A DNA stretch of 64,000 nucleotides from Kocuria massiliensis. GTDB lineage: Bacteria; Actinomycetota; Actinomycetes; Actinomycetales; Micrococcaceae. The notes under the pieces were generated by a model that saw only the letters and a list, made by a program, of their open reading frames with translations, had not been told where the DNA came from and searched no databases. The stretch is taken from contig NZ_LT835159.1 in assembly GCF_900169715.1 (NCBI RefSeq), positions 1 to 64,000 of the forward strand, given 5' to 3'. Below are positions 1 to 8,926 of this stretch, one piece after another; position 1 is the stretch's first letter, and every line of letters starts with the position of its first letter. Made by a program: the position numbers and the translations under genes.

Positions 1-288
1 ACAGCAGAACCTGTCAGAACAAGTCCCCCGCACCTCGCGGCGACAAGAAAAGACTTTACACACACGTGAACAACCACAGCAACTCGAAACCACGTGAAAC
101 ACACCACACCCCCAACAAGCCCGGTATTCCGGGGATCTTGCCTGCTCGGCGCCTCCCGCGGTCACCTGAACCACAACTAGACACCAGATGAACGGCCGAG
201 CGCCTCGAAAGGGAACACTCGACGTCGTCTACTAGGGCGTTCGCCGGAATACCTGCCACCTCCCAGAGCGTTATAGGTGGCAGATCCC
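1..288. other. Intergenic, no gene seen
   Basis: No convincing coding region lies on either strand. The reading frames here have no recognisable domain and no ribosome binding site. The last 15 bases carry the Shine-Dalgarno sequence of the following gene. A CACGTGAAAC half-site near 91-100 is discussed under rejected items. Confidence 0.5.
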
Positions 289-1302
289 ATGACTCCTCGC
301 CGAAAGGTCGTCTCCGTGCTCCCACTATCCCTCATTGACTTCGCCACCATTTACGACGGCGAAACGCCCCACGAGAGCTACCGGCGCTCCGTCGACATGG
401 CCAGACAGGCGGAGGGCCTCGGATTTTCACGCATCTGGTACGCCGAGCACCACAACATGCCACATATTGCCTCGGCGGCTCCGGCGGTTCTGATCTCTCA
501 CATCGCTGCTCACACCGAAACCATTCGCTTGGGCGCGGGCGGGGTCATGTTGCCAAACCATTCACCGCTGGTCATCGCCGAGCAGTTTGGCACCTTGGCG
601 GAGCTGTATCCCCATCGGATCGACCTCGGCCTGGGTCGCGCTCCCGGAACGGACATGCGAACTCTCCAGGCGTTGCGTCGCGACCCCCAAGATGCGGAGC
701 GCTTCCCGAGCGACGTCGTCGAGCTCCAGGGGTACCTTGACGGTGCCTCCCGGATTGAGGGAGTCCAGGCCATACCGGGGCGCAACACCCGCGTTCCCCT
801 CTACATTCTGGGCTCGTCCCTTTTTGGCGCACAGCTCGCGGCGCAACTGGGCTTGCCCTATTCTTTCGCCTCCCATTTCGCCCCGGCAGCTCTCGAACAG
901 GCCACCTCAACGTACCGGGAGAACTTCCAACCGTCCGAGCATCTGTCCGAGCCGTACGTCGTCGCCGCCGTCAACGTCACCGCGGCGAACACCGGGGAGG
1001 AAGCCGAAGAACAGGGTCGGAAGGTCCGCCGCAAGCGCGTGGAAGCCATGCTGGGGCGCGGTCGCCAGTTCACCGAAGCGGAACTCGACATGCTCGTGGA
1101 TTCACCCGCAGGTCAGCAGGTTCTGGAGATGCTTCGCTTCACGGCCCAGGGCACGGGTTCGGAGGTCAAGGACTACCTCGAACGGTTCGCTCAACTCTCG
1201 CAAGCCGATGAGCTGATGATCTCGTTGCAGTCGCCGTCGACCGAAGAATCTGCCCGATCGATGGAAATTCTGGCCGATGCCTGGGGACTCGCCGCGTCCT
1301 AA
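289..1302 (+). CDS. LLM-class flavin-dependent oxidoreductase (luciferase-like)
   Basis: A 337-residue luciferase-like monooxygenase fold protein, expected to be a cytosolic FMNH2-dependent oxidoreductase. The N-terminal block reads LPLSLIDF, then YAEHHN, and is followed by the family signature around [11 protein letters not shown]. The whole protein matches the single-domain YhbW-like group, whose usual length is about 330-340 residues. I chose ATG 289 because AGGTGG sits eight bases upstream; an in-frame GTG at 277 would add four residues but has no ribosome binding site. It is a single-gene unit closed by a strong hairpin and converges on the permease gene. The substrate cannot be told from sequence. 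Confidence 0.85.
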   Translation: MTPRRKVVSVLPLSLIDFATIYDGETPHESYRRSVDMARQAEGLGFSRIWYAEHHNMPHIASAAPAVLISHIAAHTETIRLGAGGVMLPNHSPLVIAEQFGTLAELYPHRIDLGLGRAPGTDMRTLQALRRDPQDAERFPSDVVELQGYLDGASRIEGVQAIPGRNTRVPLYILGSSLFGAQLAAQLGLPYSFASHFAPAALEQATSTYRENFQPSEHLSEPYVVAAVNVTAANTGEEAEEQGRKVRRKRVEAMLGRGRQFTEAELDMLVDSPAGQQVLEMLRFTAQGTGSEVKDYLERFAQLSQADELMISLQSPSTEESARSMEILADAWGLAAS

Positions 1303-1320
1303 ATTCACGGAAGTTCCGTC

Positions 1321-1352
1321 AAAGGCGGCCCACTGCTTTGTGGGCCGCCTTT
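1321..1352. terminator. Bidirectional intrinsic terminator
   Basis: A perfect 13-base inverted repeat (AAAGGCGGCCCAC, loop TGCTTT, GTGGGCCGCCTTT) lies between two converging genes. The A and T ends let it act in both directions. Confidence 0.85.
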
Positions 1353-1365
1353 GGTGTGCCGAGGG

Positions 1366-2832
1366 TTAGTCGACGCGTCCTTCTTCAACCTTCTGGATCG
1401 CCGCGGTATTCGGCGGAAGGTCATTGAACTCGGAGGCGTCCTTATTCCTCACCATGACCTTGCTCAGGACGGCAAGAACCACAATCAGTGCGGCCGTGGC
1501 CAAGAGCTGGACGCGGATGGCTGGGTCCGTCATACCAAGCACGACGATCGCGGCCACCAACGCGAGAGCAAAGTACGACAAACCGGGAAACGCCCACATC
1601 TTGAGGGGCAAGGTTCGCCCTTCACGGTCTGCCCGTCGACGAAGAATAATCTGCGAAATGAGCGCGAAGGTCCACACCGCGAGAATCGTGGAGCCGACCA
1701 CGTTCAACATGATGTTCAGAATCACCTCGGGCCACAAATAGTTGAGGACCACGGCCACAAAGCCACCCAGCACCGAGAGAATCACCGAAAGGTAGGGCAC
1801 ACCCTTCGCGTTGATGGTTGCGAGCCCCTTCGGAGCCGAACCGCGCCGGGCCAGGGAATACAACATACGCGAGCCGCCGTACATGTTGGCATTCAGGGCC
1901 GAGAGCATCGCCAACACAATGATGATGGTCATGACCCCTTCGGCAGCAGGTAGTCCTGCCACGTTGAGGACGGCAACAAACGGACTGGCCGAAAGAGTTT
2001 CGTCGTCCCACGGCATCGCCAGGACCATCACCGCCACGGCACCCACGTAGAAAACCAACACGCGGATCAGGATCGTTCGAATGGCTCGGGAAACATTCTT
2101 CGCCGGCTCGTCGGTCTCAGCCGCTGCGATGGTGGCCAACTCGGTGCCTCCAAACGCGAAGACCACCACCAACAGTGCTCCCGCGACACCTGACAGACCA
2201 TTGGGCATGAAGCCGTGGTGATCGGTGAGGTTCGCCAGTCCTGGTGACGGCGCTGGCAGCACGTTGATGAGCAGAAGTACGCCGACGACAAGGAAGCCAA
2301 GGACCGCGAGGACCTTCAACATGGCGAACCAGAATTCCGTCTCCCCCAGCGTTTCCACGTGGAGCAGATTCACGGCGGTGAAGACACACATGAAAATGAG
2401 GGCCAGGACCCATTGTGGGATCACGGGCCAGGCCTCATTAATGATTTGGGCCGCCGCCGTGGATTCGGCCGCGATGACGATGACAATTTGTATCCACCAG
2501 AGCCAACCGAGGGCTCGACCTGCGGTAGGCCCCATTGCCTTACCTGCGTACGTGGAAAACGATCCCGGAGCGGGGTCGGCGGCAGACATCTCGCCAAGGG
2601 CTCTCATCACGAGAACCAGGAGGAGACAACCGGCAAAGTAGGAAATGATCACGGCCGGTCCCGCAGCTTTAATGGCGGAACCGGTTCCGACGAATAGACC
2701 GGTTCCGATGGCCGAGCCGAGAGCCATCATCACGAGGTGACGTGACTTGAGGCTGTTACTCGACGGTGCGTTGAGACGGGCGCTTGTGGCACCTTCAGGG
2801 GAGTGTGATGTATGACTCATGTGGGTCGACAC
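1366..2832 (-). CDS. Amino-acid permease, APC superfamily (GabP/AroP-like)
   Basis: A 488-residue inner-membrane amino-acid:proton symporter. It opens with the APC signature GSAIGTGLFVGTGSA in TM1 and has MRALGEM at the end of TM2, about twelve hydrophobic segments, and the ETLGETEFWFAMLK block typical of the amino-acid transporter subfamily that includes GABA and aromatic amino-acid permeases. The start is uncertain: GTG 2832 has CAGG only a few bases before it, and ATG 2820 would remove four residues. A TATAAA box with an overlapping palindrome lies just upstream. The substrate cannot be assigned; GABA or another amino acid is a guess from family resemblance. Confidence 0.85.
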   Translation of the reverse strand: MSTHMSHTSHSPEGATSARLNAPSSNSLKSRHLVMMALGSAIGTGLFVGTGSAIKAAGPAVIISYFAGCLLLVLVMRALGEMSAADPAPGSFSTYAGKAMGPTAGRALGWLWWIQIVIVIAAESTAAAQIINEAWPVIPQWVLALIFMCVFTAVNLLHVETLGETEFWFAMLKVLAVLGFLVVGVLLLINVLPAPSPGLANLTDHHGFMPNGLSGVAGALLVVVFAFGGTELATIAAAETDEPAKNVSRAIRTILIRVLVFYVGAVAVMVLAMPWDDETLSASPFVAVLNVAGLPAAEGVMTIIIVLAMLSALNANMYGGSRMLYSLARRGSAPKGLATINAKGVPYLSVILSVLGGFVAVVLNYLWPEVILNIMLNVVGSTILAVWTFALISQIILRRRADREGRTLPLKMWAFPGLSYFALALVAAIVVLGMTDPAIRVQLLATAALIVVLAVLSKVMVRNKDASEFNDLPPNTAAIQKVEEGRVD

Positions 2833-2848
2833 TACCTGACCGTTTGAA

Positions 2849-2866
2849 TTTATAGAACGTTCGTTC
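2849..2866 (-). promoter_or_regulatory. Promoter -10 with overlapping operator-like palindrome
   Basis: On the minus strand, GAACGAACGTTC is directly followed by TATAAA, about 17 bases before the GTG start of the permease. The arms GAACG/CGTTC with a 2-bp centre resemble TetR-family operators. No clear -35 hexamer is visible and no TetR gene is adjacent, so the regulator is unknown. Confidence 0.4.
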
Positions 2867-2961
2867 AGTATTTTTTTGAAGAAGTTGGCGACCCTCGAAA
2901 CTCCGGCAAGTATCCAGGTTCTCCGGGTTCATTCAAAGACTCTGCTCGTAGACTCGAGACC

Positions 2962-4413
2962 ATGACGGAAACGAGCAATGGCAGCGCACAACTTCAGGCC
3001 CTTTCCGAGCCGCACTCCCCCGAGAGCCGGCGCGGTCGCCAGAACCCCGGGCCCTGGTCGACCATTACGGCTCCGGCAGGAACCTTTCATACCGTGCAGA
3101 ACGACGACGTCGTCCGCGCCCTCGGGATTCGGTACGCACGAGCCGAGCGCTTCGGTGCCCCGGTACCTCACGTCTATAAAGACCCCTTCACCGCGGACAC
3201 TCCCGCGCCAGCATGCCCGCAACGCTACGAGGAACACGATGAGCAGATTCAACGCCTCGGTTTCGACGAACATTGCCAACGACTGAGCATCACGCGCCCC
3301 GCAGATCGGCGGTCCGGACTGCCCGTGATGGTGTGGATTCACGGTGGCTCATACATCGGCGGCGCGGGCGATCTCCCGCATTATGACCCCACCGCGCTCG
3401 TGCGCGACGAGAACATCATTGTGGTCAACGTGACCTACCGACTCGGCCTCTTTGGCTACCTCGGGGATGGCCGCACGAGGGAATCCAATCCGGGACTCCT
3501 GGACCAGGTCGAAGCCGTGAAATGGGTCCACAAGAACATCGAGGCCTTTGGCGGAGACCCCGAAAGAATCACGATCGCAGGCCAATCTGCCGGAGGCCAT
3601 TCCTGCTGGGATCTGCTGCTCGTCCCCGACATCAAGGGGATGGTGCGGCGAGCCATTCCCCAAAGCGCTCCCTTGGGCATCGTCCACGGTCGACGTCGCG
3701 CGTGGAAAGCTGTCACACCTGGACCTGAGAAAACGGGTCGCATGAGGCAAGCAACCACCACGGAACTTGCCGAGGCTGAGTCCGTGATCAACCGCAAGGC
3801 GGCTCTCCATCTTCGGGCGTCGCTCATGCCGTTCTCTCCTCAATATGGACAACGTCCGCTACCCGCCGAACGCAAACTCAAAACCGCGTGGAAGAGCGTG
3901 GGCCGCAACGTGGAAGTGCTGATGGGCACGACGGCGCGCGAATCGGCCCTGTTTACAGGTCGGGTGAAACTACTCGAAAGGCTCGTGGGGAAACGCTGGG
4001 GCCGACGCGGCGTCGTCGAGCCCCTCGTCCGGGCTACGACGAACCTGATTTACACGGCCGACAACGCCATCTGGGCGCAACGCCTCGCGAATGCCGGTGG
4101 ATCGGTGGGACTGTATCGATTCGTCTACGGCAAGCCCGATGATGCCCTGTCCTGCTGCCACATCGCAGAGTTGCCGCTCCTCTTCCCCAATCCCGCGTGG
4201 ACCGATACAGAAGACAACGCCGGAGGTGGCGTCCCGGGCCACCGAATCATGGAAACCTACGACCCCGAAACCGTTGAGGCCTCCGGACGCGCCCTGCGGG
4301 CCATGTGGGCTGGCTTTGTCCGCGACGGCTTCGGCTCGCCAGCCGTCCGAGACCTACCCGGGATTCTGGAACTCAACACTCTGAATCGCGCGTCAACCAC
4401 CAATAGGAGCTGA
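2962..4413 (+). CDS. Type-B carboxylesterase family protein
   Basis: A 483-residue alpha/beta hydrolase of the carboxylesterase/lipase (COesterase) family. The nucleophile elbow GQSAGG places the catalytic serine at residue 209. The oxyanion-hole block VWIHGGSYIGGAGD precedes it, and HIAELPLLF carries the expected catalytic histidine in the HxxELP context known from p-nitrobenzyl esterases. No signal peptide is seen, so it is probably cytosolic. It ends three bases before the ChaB-like gene, whose ribosome binding site lies inside its last codons, so the two are probably co-transcribed. The natural ester substrate is unknown. Confidence 0.85.
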   Translation: MTETSNGSAQLQALSEPHSPESRRGRQNPGPWSTITAPAGTFHTVQNDDVVRALGIRYARAERFGAPVPHVYKDPFTADTPAPACPQRYEEHDEQIQRLGFDEHCQRLSITRPADRRSGLPVMVWIHGGSYIGGAGDLPHYDPTALVRDENIIVVNVTYRLGLFGYLGDGRTRESNPGLLDQVEAVKWVHKNIEAFGGDPERITIAGQSAGGHSCWDLLLVPDIKGMVRRAIPQSAPLGIVHGRRRAWKAVTPGPEKTGRMRQATTTELAEAESVINRKAALHLRASLMPFSPQYGQRPLPAERKLKTAWKSVGRNVEVLMGTTARESALFTGRVKLLERLVGKRWGRRGVVEPLVRATTNLIYTADNAIWAQRLANAGGSVGLYRFVYGKPDDALSCCHIAELPLLFPNPAWTDTEDNAGGGVPGHRIMETYDPETVEASGRALRAMWAGFVRDGFGSPAVRDLPGILELNTLNRASTTNRS

Positions 4414-4416
4414 ACC

Positions 4417-4830
4417 ATGCCTAAAACGAACAGCCACGATGAACCGATCTCAGACGAGCTACCTGAAACTCTCAAAAAATCCGACCGCAAGGCACAAGAC
4501 ACCTTTGCCAAGACCTACGACTCCGCAATGGAACAGTACGGCGATGCCCAACGCGCCTCGCAGACCGCCTATGCGCAGCTCAAGCACACGCATGAAAAAG
4601 TGGGTGATCATTGGGAAGAAAAAGAAGAATACGGCGATTCCGACGAACGGGCCGAATCCTCGGAACGCGGCCGCGGCAGCACCGCCGGTGGGGTCAATGC
4701 CAACGCCTCAAAGGAACACCTTTACCAGCAGGCCCAAGAGCTGGGCATTGAAGGGCGGTCACACATGACCAAGGATGAATTGGTCGAGGCCCTTCACAAA
4801 GAGAGCCAGCGCCAAACGTCTGGATCGTGA
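4417..4830 (+). CDS. ChaB-like protein with C-terminal Rho-N/SAP-like domain
   Basis: A 137-residue hydrophilic protein. Residues about 10-70 resemble ChaB (DELPETLKKSDRKAQDTFAK, then an amphipathic helical stretch). Residues about 100-137 resemble the small helical Rho N-terminal/SAP-type domain (HLYQQAQELGIEGRS, MTKDELVEALHK). Between them is a charged Gly/Ser-rich linker. ChaB is a small protein once linked to cation transport; its biochemical role is not settled. The Rho-N-like tail suggests nucleic-acid binding, which is inference. AGGAG lies eight bases before the ATG. It follows the esterase gene with a 3-base gap and is followed by a terminator. Confidence 0.8.
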   Translation: MPKTNSHDEPISDELPETLKKSDRKAQDTFAKTYDSAMEQYGDAQRASQTAYAQLKHTHEKVGDHWEEKEEYGDSDERAESSERGRGSTAGGVNANASKEHLYQQAQELGIEGRSHMTKDELVEALHKESQRQTSGS

Positions 4831-4860
4831 CCGGCGCGAAAACCCTCGACGCCTCACCAT

Positions 4861-4897
4861 AAAAAGCGCGCCACCCCCGCAGGGATGGCGCGCTTTT
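4861..4897. terminator. Bidirectional intrinsic terminator
   Basis: AAAAGCGCGCCA (4862-4873) pairs perfectly with TGGCGCGCTTTT (4886-4897), with A and T runs at the ends, between converging genes. Confidence 0.85.
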
Positions 4898-4952
4898 CAT
4901 GTCAGAACGCGGCGGCGTGGAAAACCCCTTCTACGCTGCCGCGCCCCCGCAA

Positions 4953-6446
4953 TTAGGAACCCTTATTGACTCGGGGATCCTGGACGATGTCGATCGGCAT
5001 GGTCGAGAGGTCGTACTTCTCGTTCTCTTCGAGAGACTCGACGACTTCCTCGGCCTCGTCTTCATTTTCGACGGCCGGCATGGAACCGTGCAGGTTCCGA
5101 CCGGAAGACTCCTTCATGAAGTACACGCCGATGGCACCCACGATGCACGCGAGCATGATGTAGAACGCGCCCATCATGTCCGTGTTGAACAGGTTCGCCA
5201 ACGCGGTGATCACGAAGCCCGTGGTACCGCCGAAGAGGGCGACGGCGATGTTGAACATGATGCCCATTGCCGTGTACCGAACGTTCGTCGGGAAGAGCGA
5301 CGGCAGAGCGGAAGCCTGCACCGAGACCTGGAACATCATGATGATGCCCATGATCAGCAAGCCCAGGAACGTGGACCACGTGTGGCCCATCATCATCAGC
5401 ATGAAGGCGGGGATGGCGCCAATAATGCCGACGACGCAACCCGCGAACATGACGGGACGACGACCAACGCGGTCCGAAACGGCGCCGAAGATCGGCAGAC
5501 CAACCGAGACGATGATCAACACCGGCACCAGCAAAGCGTTGCCATGAAGAGTGTCGTATCCGAGCACGTCGGAGAGGTATTCCGGCATGTAGGTGGTCAC
5601 GGCGTAACCCACAACCTGAGCGCACATGACCATCGCAGAACCGATGAGCAGGTGGTGCCAGTGATCGCGGACCACTGCCTTGAGCTCGTCCATGATGGAC
5701 TTGCGGCCAGCCTTCGTCGACTCCTTTTCGTTGGCTTCGTTCTGAGCCTCGAAGGCGTGGGATTCCTGGATGTGGCTACGCATGTAGACACCCACGATGC
5801 CGAGGGGCAACGCAACCCAGAAGCAGATGCGCCAGCCCCACTCGGTCATGAACTGTTCGCCGCCAGCAACTTCGAGAACAGTGGCGAGGGTCGCGGCAGC
5901 CGCGAAGCCGAGGTAGGAGCCCAAGTCCAGGAAGGAACCCCAGAAGCCACGACGACGGTCCGAGGCGTACTCGGCGATGAACGTTGCTGCACCGGCGTAC
6001 TCGCCACCGGTGGAGAATCCCTGAACGAACTTCAACAGGATCAAGAGGATCGGAGCGAAGATGCCCCACGTGTTGTATCCGGGCAAGCAACCGATGAGGA
6101 AGGTGCCGAAGGACATCATGATGATCGTGAAGGCCAGAACCTTACGGCGTCCGATCTTGTCGCCAATCGGCCCGAGGATCAAACCACCCAACGGACGGAC
6201 CAGGAAGGTGACTGCCAAGGTCGCGAAGGTCGCGAGCTTGTCCCACGGTTCCGGGAGCGGGAAGAAGACCATGGCAATGTAGGTCATGACATAGGCGAAG
6301 ACGCCGATGTCGAACCATTCCATGAAGTTACCCAAGAGGGTCGCGCGGAGCGCCTTCTTCATCTCGGACTGGTCGACGACGTGAATGTCATCAGTCGTCA
6401 GTGAAGGTGAAGGTGATGCGGATGGTGCTGATCGAGAACCACTCAT
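4953..6446 (-). CDS. MFS transporter, MHS family (ProP-like)
   Basis: A 497-residue, twelve-segment proton symporter of the metabolite:H+ symporter family. Evidence: NFMEWFDIGVFAYV in TM1, RPLGGLILGPIGDKIGRRK at loop 2-3, and the family stretch QGFSTGGEYAGAATFIAEY with RRRGFWGS. These match ProP-type carriers, which take up proline, betaine or carboxylates. The long hydrophilic acidic tail (EDEAEEVVESLEENEK) is also typical of the ProP branch. The start ATG 6446 is preceded by GAAAG at seven bases. It stands alone, divergent from the asparaginase-like gene across 359 bases. The substrate is unresolved. Confidence 0.85.
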   Translation of the reverse strand: MSGSRSAPSASPSPSLTTDDIHVVDQSEMKKALRATLLGNFMEWFDIGVFAYVMTYIAMVFFPLPEPWDKLATFATLAVTFLVRPLGGLILGPIGDKIGRRKVLAFTIIMMSFGTFLIGCLPGYNTWGIFAPILLILLKFVQGFSTGGEYAGAATFIAEYASDRRRGFWGSFLDLGSYLGFAAAATLATVLEVAGGEQFMTEWGWRICFWVALPLGIVGVYMRSHIQESHAFEAQNEANEKESTKAGRKSIMDELKAVVRDHWHHLLIGSAMVMCAQVVGYAVTTYMPEYLSDVLGYDTLHGNALLVPVLIIVSVGLPIFGAVSDRVGRRPVMFAGCVVGIIGAIPAFMLMMMGHTWSTFLGLLIMGIIMMFQVSVQASALPSLFPTNVRYTAMGIMFNIAVALFGGTTGFVITALANLFNTDMMGAFYIMLACIVGAIGVYFMKESSGRNLHGSMPAVENEDEAEEVVESLEENEKYDLSTMPIDIVQDPRVNKGS

Positions 6447-6805
6447 AAGTACGCTTTCTATTTCGACAAACGCGTGCCACTGTACTCGCTTGATTCAGGG
6501 GTGCAACCGCGCAGTCTCCTGCTGACCCCTTCGAAGGCACTCGGCGAGCGCCGTCCGAATCCCCAGACGACCGACTCGCATCCAGCTCTTCCGTGTTGGT
6601 GGTCGACGCAAGTACGAGTCAAGGTCCCCATAGACAGTCTGTGAATCTACCAGCAGGGTACAGAATTGCCCATGATTGCCTAGGCCTATTGTGATGCAAT
6701 ACATCAAATCCGGGCGCGTATACGACGCGTCGTCACCGGGCTAAGCTGTTATCGTTCGCGGGGTTAAACCCTGAGTCATCCCCTGTTCATCAACCGAGGA
6801 GTACC
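6447..6805. other. Divergent intergenic region
   Basis: This 359-base gap separates two divergent genes and must hold both promoters. No promoter pair stands out with confidence and no coding potential is convincing. The right end carries GAGGAG (6796-6801), the ribosome binding site of the downstream GTG-start gene. Confidence 0.5.
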
Positions 6806-7318
6806 GTGCCCACCCCCAGCGCCGCAGAAAAAGTCGCCATCCTGACCACGGGTGGAACGTTCGACAAGTACTATTCCGTCGCCGGTGAGATGGAAATCGA
6901 CGAGCCGACGGTTGGCCCCATTCTGGATCTGGCGGCCACCAACCTGGATACCGAGGTTCGTTCCGTCGTCGCAATCGACAGCTTGGACATGACGGACGAG
7001 CATCGCGCCCAGATCGCGGAGGCTTTGGAAGAAACCGATGCGCGCCGCGTCGTCATTACTCACGGCACCGACACCATGCCCGAGACTTCAGAATTCCTCC
7101 GCGAGCGCCCCGAGGCCATTAAGGGGAAGACCATCGTGCTCACGGGCGCGATGCAGCCTTCCTGCATGCGTCTGACCGATGCCCCGTTCAATCTCGGCGC
7201 AGCCGTGGCCGCCGCCCAACTCCTGGAACCTGGCGTCTACATCTCGATGAGCGGTCGTATCTTCGAAGCAGGATCGGTGGCCAAGGATCGTTCCCGCGGG
7301 GTCTTCGTAGCCAAGTAG
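6806..7318 (+). CDS. Short asparaginase-domain protein
   Basis: A 170-residue protein equal to only the N-terminal half of L-asparaginase. The core motifs are present: TTGGTFDK with the nucleophile-type threonine at T18, THGTDTM with T88 and D89, and K108 ahead of LTGAMQP, which aligns with the catalytic lysine of class II enzymes. The C-terminal domain that normally completes the active site in the dimer is absent. Short stand-alone members of this family are known, so this need not be a truncation. GTG start with GAGGAG upstream. Activity on asparagine is not proven by the sequence. Confidence 0.8.
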   Translation: MPTPSAAEKVAILTTGGTFDKYYSVAGEMEIDEPTVGPILDLAATNLDTEVRSVVAIDSLDMTDEHRAQIAEALEETDARRVVITHGTDTMPETSEFLRERPEAIKGKTIVLTGAMQPSCMRLTDAPFNLGAAVAAAQLLEPGVYISMSGRIFEAGSVAKDRSRGVFVAK

Positions 7319-7355
7319 AACCACGATCAACGGTGCACATCACCCCGTGGAAGGT

Positions 7356-8177
7356 TCACCGGTCTTTTCGAAAATGCCGTCTCTTCTGGTTGCGATGAGC
7401 ACGAACCTGTTCTTCGGTAATTTCGTCGAGGTTGCCGGCGAGGGCCGAAGCTCCAGAGCGAGAGTCTTGCGCGCCCCCTCGGACTGATCCTCGCGGAAGG
7501 AATCGTGGGCGACGCCGAAAATCGAAGCTCGGACGTGGAACGCTGACTTTCAGGGTGACCGGTTCGGGGAGCCTCCAGTTCCGCCATCTGGCCAGGATCC
7601 CGACGACGCCGCAGGTCACGATGGAAACGATCATCCCCAGGTTTTCTTCTTTGAGGACCAGGGTGAAGAAGGCCATCTCGGCGCCCCCGATGACACCGAC
7701 GGTGGCGTAGAGCGAGCTTCCACCCAATACGGACGGAATGCGGTTGACCATGATGTCGCGAAGGACTCCGCCCCCAACAGCCGTCGTGACACCCAGAAGG
7801 ATAGACGGTACCCAGTGAAGACCTAGACCAAGGCTCTTCAAGGTTCCGGTAGCGACCCAACAACCCATGCCGACGAAATCTACGGCCATCAGAAAACGCT
7901 GCGCCCACGGTGCTCCAAGGTCAAGCATGTACGCGAGTAATGCCGAAACGGCCACGCCGACCCAATAGCCGCTATCCGTCAGGGCGATGGGGAAACCGGT
8001 GTTGAGAAGGATGTCTCGAATGAGGCCACCGCCCGCACCAGAAACGATCGCGAGCATCACGAAGCCCACGACGTCGAACCGGAAATTGCGGGCTACCGCG
8101 CCGCCCAATAGACCATTGGCGACGACGGCTCCAATGTCGACGACGCGAAACCAGACTCCCGGATCCCACTCGTTCAC
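7356..8177 (-). CDS. TRIC/UPF0126 family membrane protein
   Basis: A 273-residue membrane protein with the duplicated three-helix units of the UPF0126 (YadS/YicG) family, related to trimeric intracellular cation channels. The two repeats each carry the signature: GAGGGLIRDILLN in the first half and VGGGVLRDIMVNRIP in the second. About six or seven hydrophobic helices fill residues 1-190; the last 70 residues are a basic, Arg-rich cytosolic tail. Bacterial TRIC-like proteins conduct cations, and some members transport glycine, so the substrate is open. GTG start with a G-rich sequence upstream. Confidence 0.85.
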   Translation of the reverse strand: MNEWDPGVWFRVVDIGAVVANGLLGGAVARNFRFDVVGFVMLAIVSGAGGGLIRDILLNTGFPIALTDSGYWVGVAVSALLAYMLDLGAPWAQRFLMAVDFVGMGCWVATGTLKSLGLGLHWVPSILLGVTTAVGGGVLRDIMVNRIPSVLGGSSLYATVGVIGGAEMAFFTLVLKEENLGMIVSIVTCGVVGILARWRNWRLPEPVTLKVSVPRPSFDFRRRPRFLPRGSVRGGAQDSRSGASALAGNLDEITEEQVRAHRNQKRRHFRKDR

Positions 8178-8367
8178 CGACTCACCCCCGACTCATGCAC
8201 CTACGACACCTCGTATGTCGCGTTGATAGAACGATCCTAATGACGGACCCTTCCTCTGGCAGAAGCGAAGTCAGACTGTGGACGATGAATGGGATCGCTG
8301 CGGCCCCGACGGCCCAGCCCCGGGAGAGGAGGCGCGGCGTCGGGGCTTCGCGATCGTCAGCAAGGGA

Positions 8368-8556
8368 TCAGTCTTGCTCTTCGAGGTGCTTGACCTCTGC
8401 TCCTTCGGCAGCGCGCTGCACAGCGGCGACGCCCTTCTTAGCAGAGGCGAGGGACTCGTATCCTTGCCCACTGGCGACAACCTCACCGTTACCGGCCTTC
8501 AGACGGAAACGGAATTTGCCTGCTTTATCCTCGTAAATTTCAAATTTTCCTGCCAT
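8368..8556 (-). CDS. YegP/DUF1508 family small protein
   Basis: A 62-residue protein with the DUF1508 (YegP) pattern: KFEIYEDKAGKFRFRLKAGNG, then GQGYESLASAKKGVAAVQ. This family forms small beta-beta-beta-alpha units, often in tandem; here there is one unit plus an acidic tail. The molecular role is unknown. Overlapping frames on the opposite strand lack any domain and are disregarded. It is a single gene downstream of a spacer. Confidence 0.85.
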   Translation of the reverse strand: MAGKFEIYEDKAGKFRFRLKAGNGEVVASGQGYESLASAKKGVAAVQRAAEGAEVKHLEEQD

Positions 8557-8926
8557 GACGGGCTCCTAACGGAATCATATCGTTGACCCCTCTGACACTA
8601 GACCCACATCACATTTTCAGGGAATACATCGCGGAAACTTTTGGGAAGATCTCGGTACCTCAACGACGAAAATTACGGATTGAAGATGATGTTGCCCACA
8701 GATAAGAAGTACCCTGATCAGCGGCGAACACCACACATAAGGGTGCTTATTCGTTGTAGCCTCAATACTTAGGCACTCTATGTACCTGGTCCGGGCGGGT
8801 CGAGGACGCAATTTTTCGCCAAAACATCGGGAGGCGAAGAGTTGTATCGTCGAAATCCTGCCGTGTACCCATGCCCTGCCCGCACCTTGAGTTGGGGCTC
8901 TTCCCCTTTATGGAAGGTTGAAAGCA
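8557..8926. other. Intergenic region before the MHS carrier gene
   Basis: This 370-base spacer lies between two divergent genes. I see no RNA gene or convincing ORF. GGAAGG at 8912-8917 is the ribosome binding site for ATG 8927. The promoter could not be placed reliably. Confidence 0.5.

Noticed and set aside
89-104. Possible parS site (CCACGTGAAACA)
   Set aside because: Only the right half matches TGTTTCACGTGAAACA; the left half has GAAAC instead of TGTTTC. The same half-site appears by chance near 56362.
4899-6404. 501-residue plus-strand frame
   Set aside because: It is antisense to an intact MHS carrier and has a repetitive Asp/Glu/His/Arg composition typical of a shadow frame of a high-GC gene.
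6495-6707. 70-residue minus-strand frame in the divergent gap
   Set aside because: No domain, no ribosome binding site, and it covers the region where both promoters must lie.
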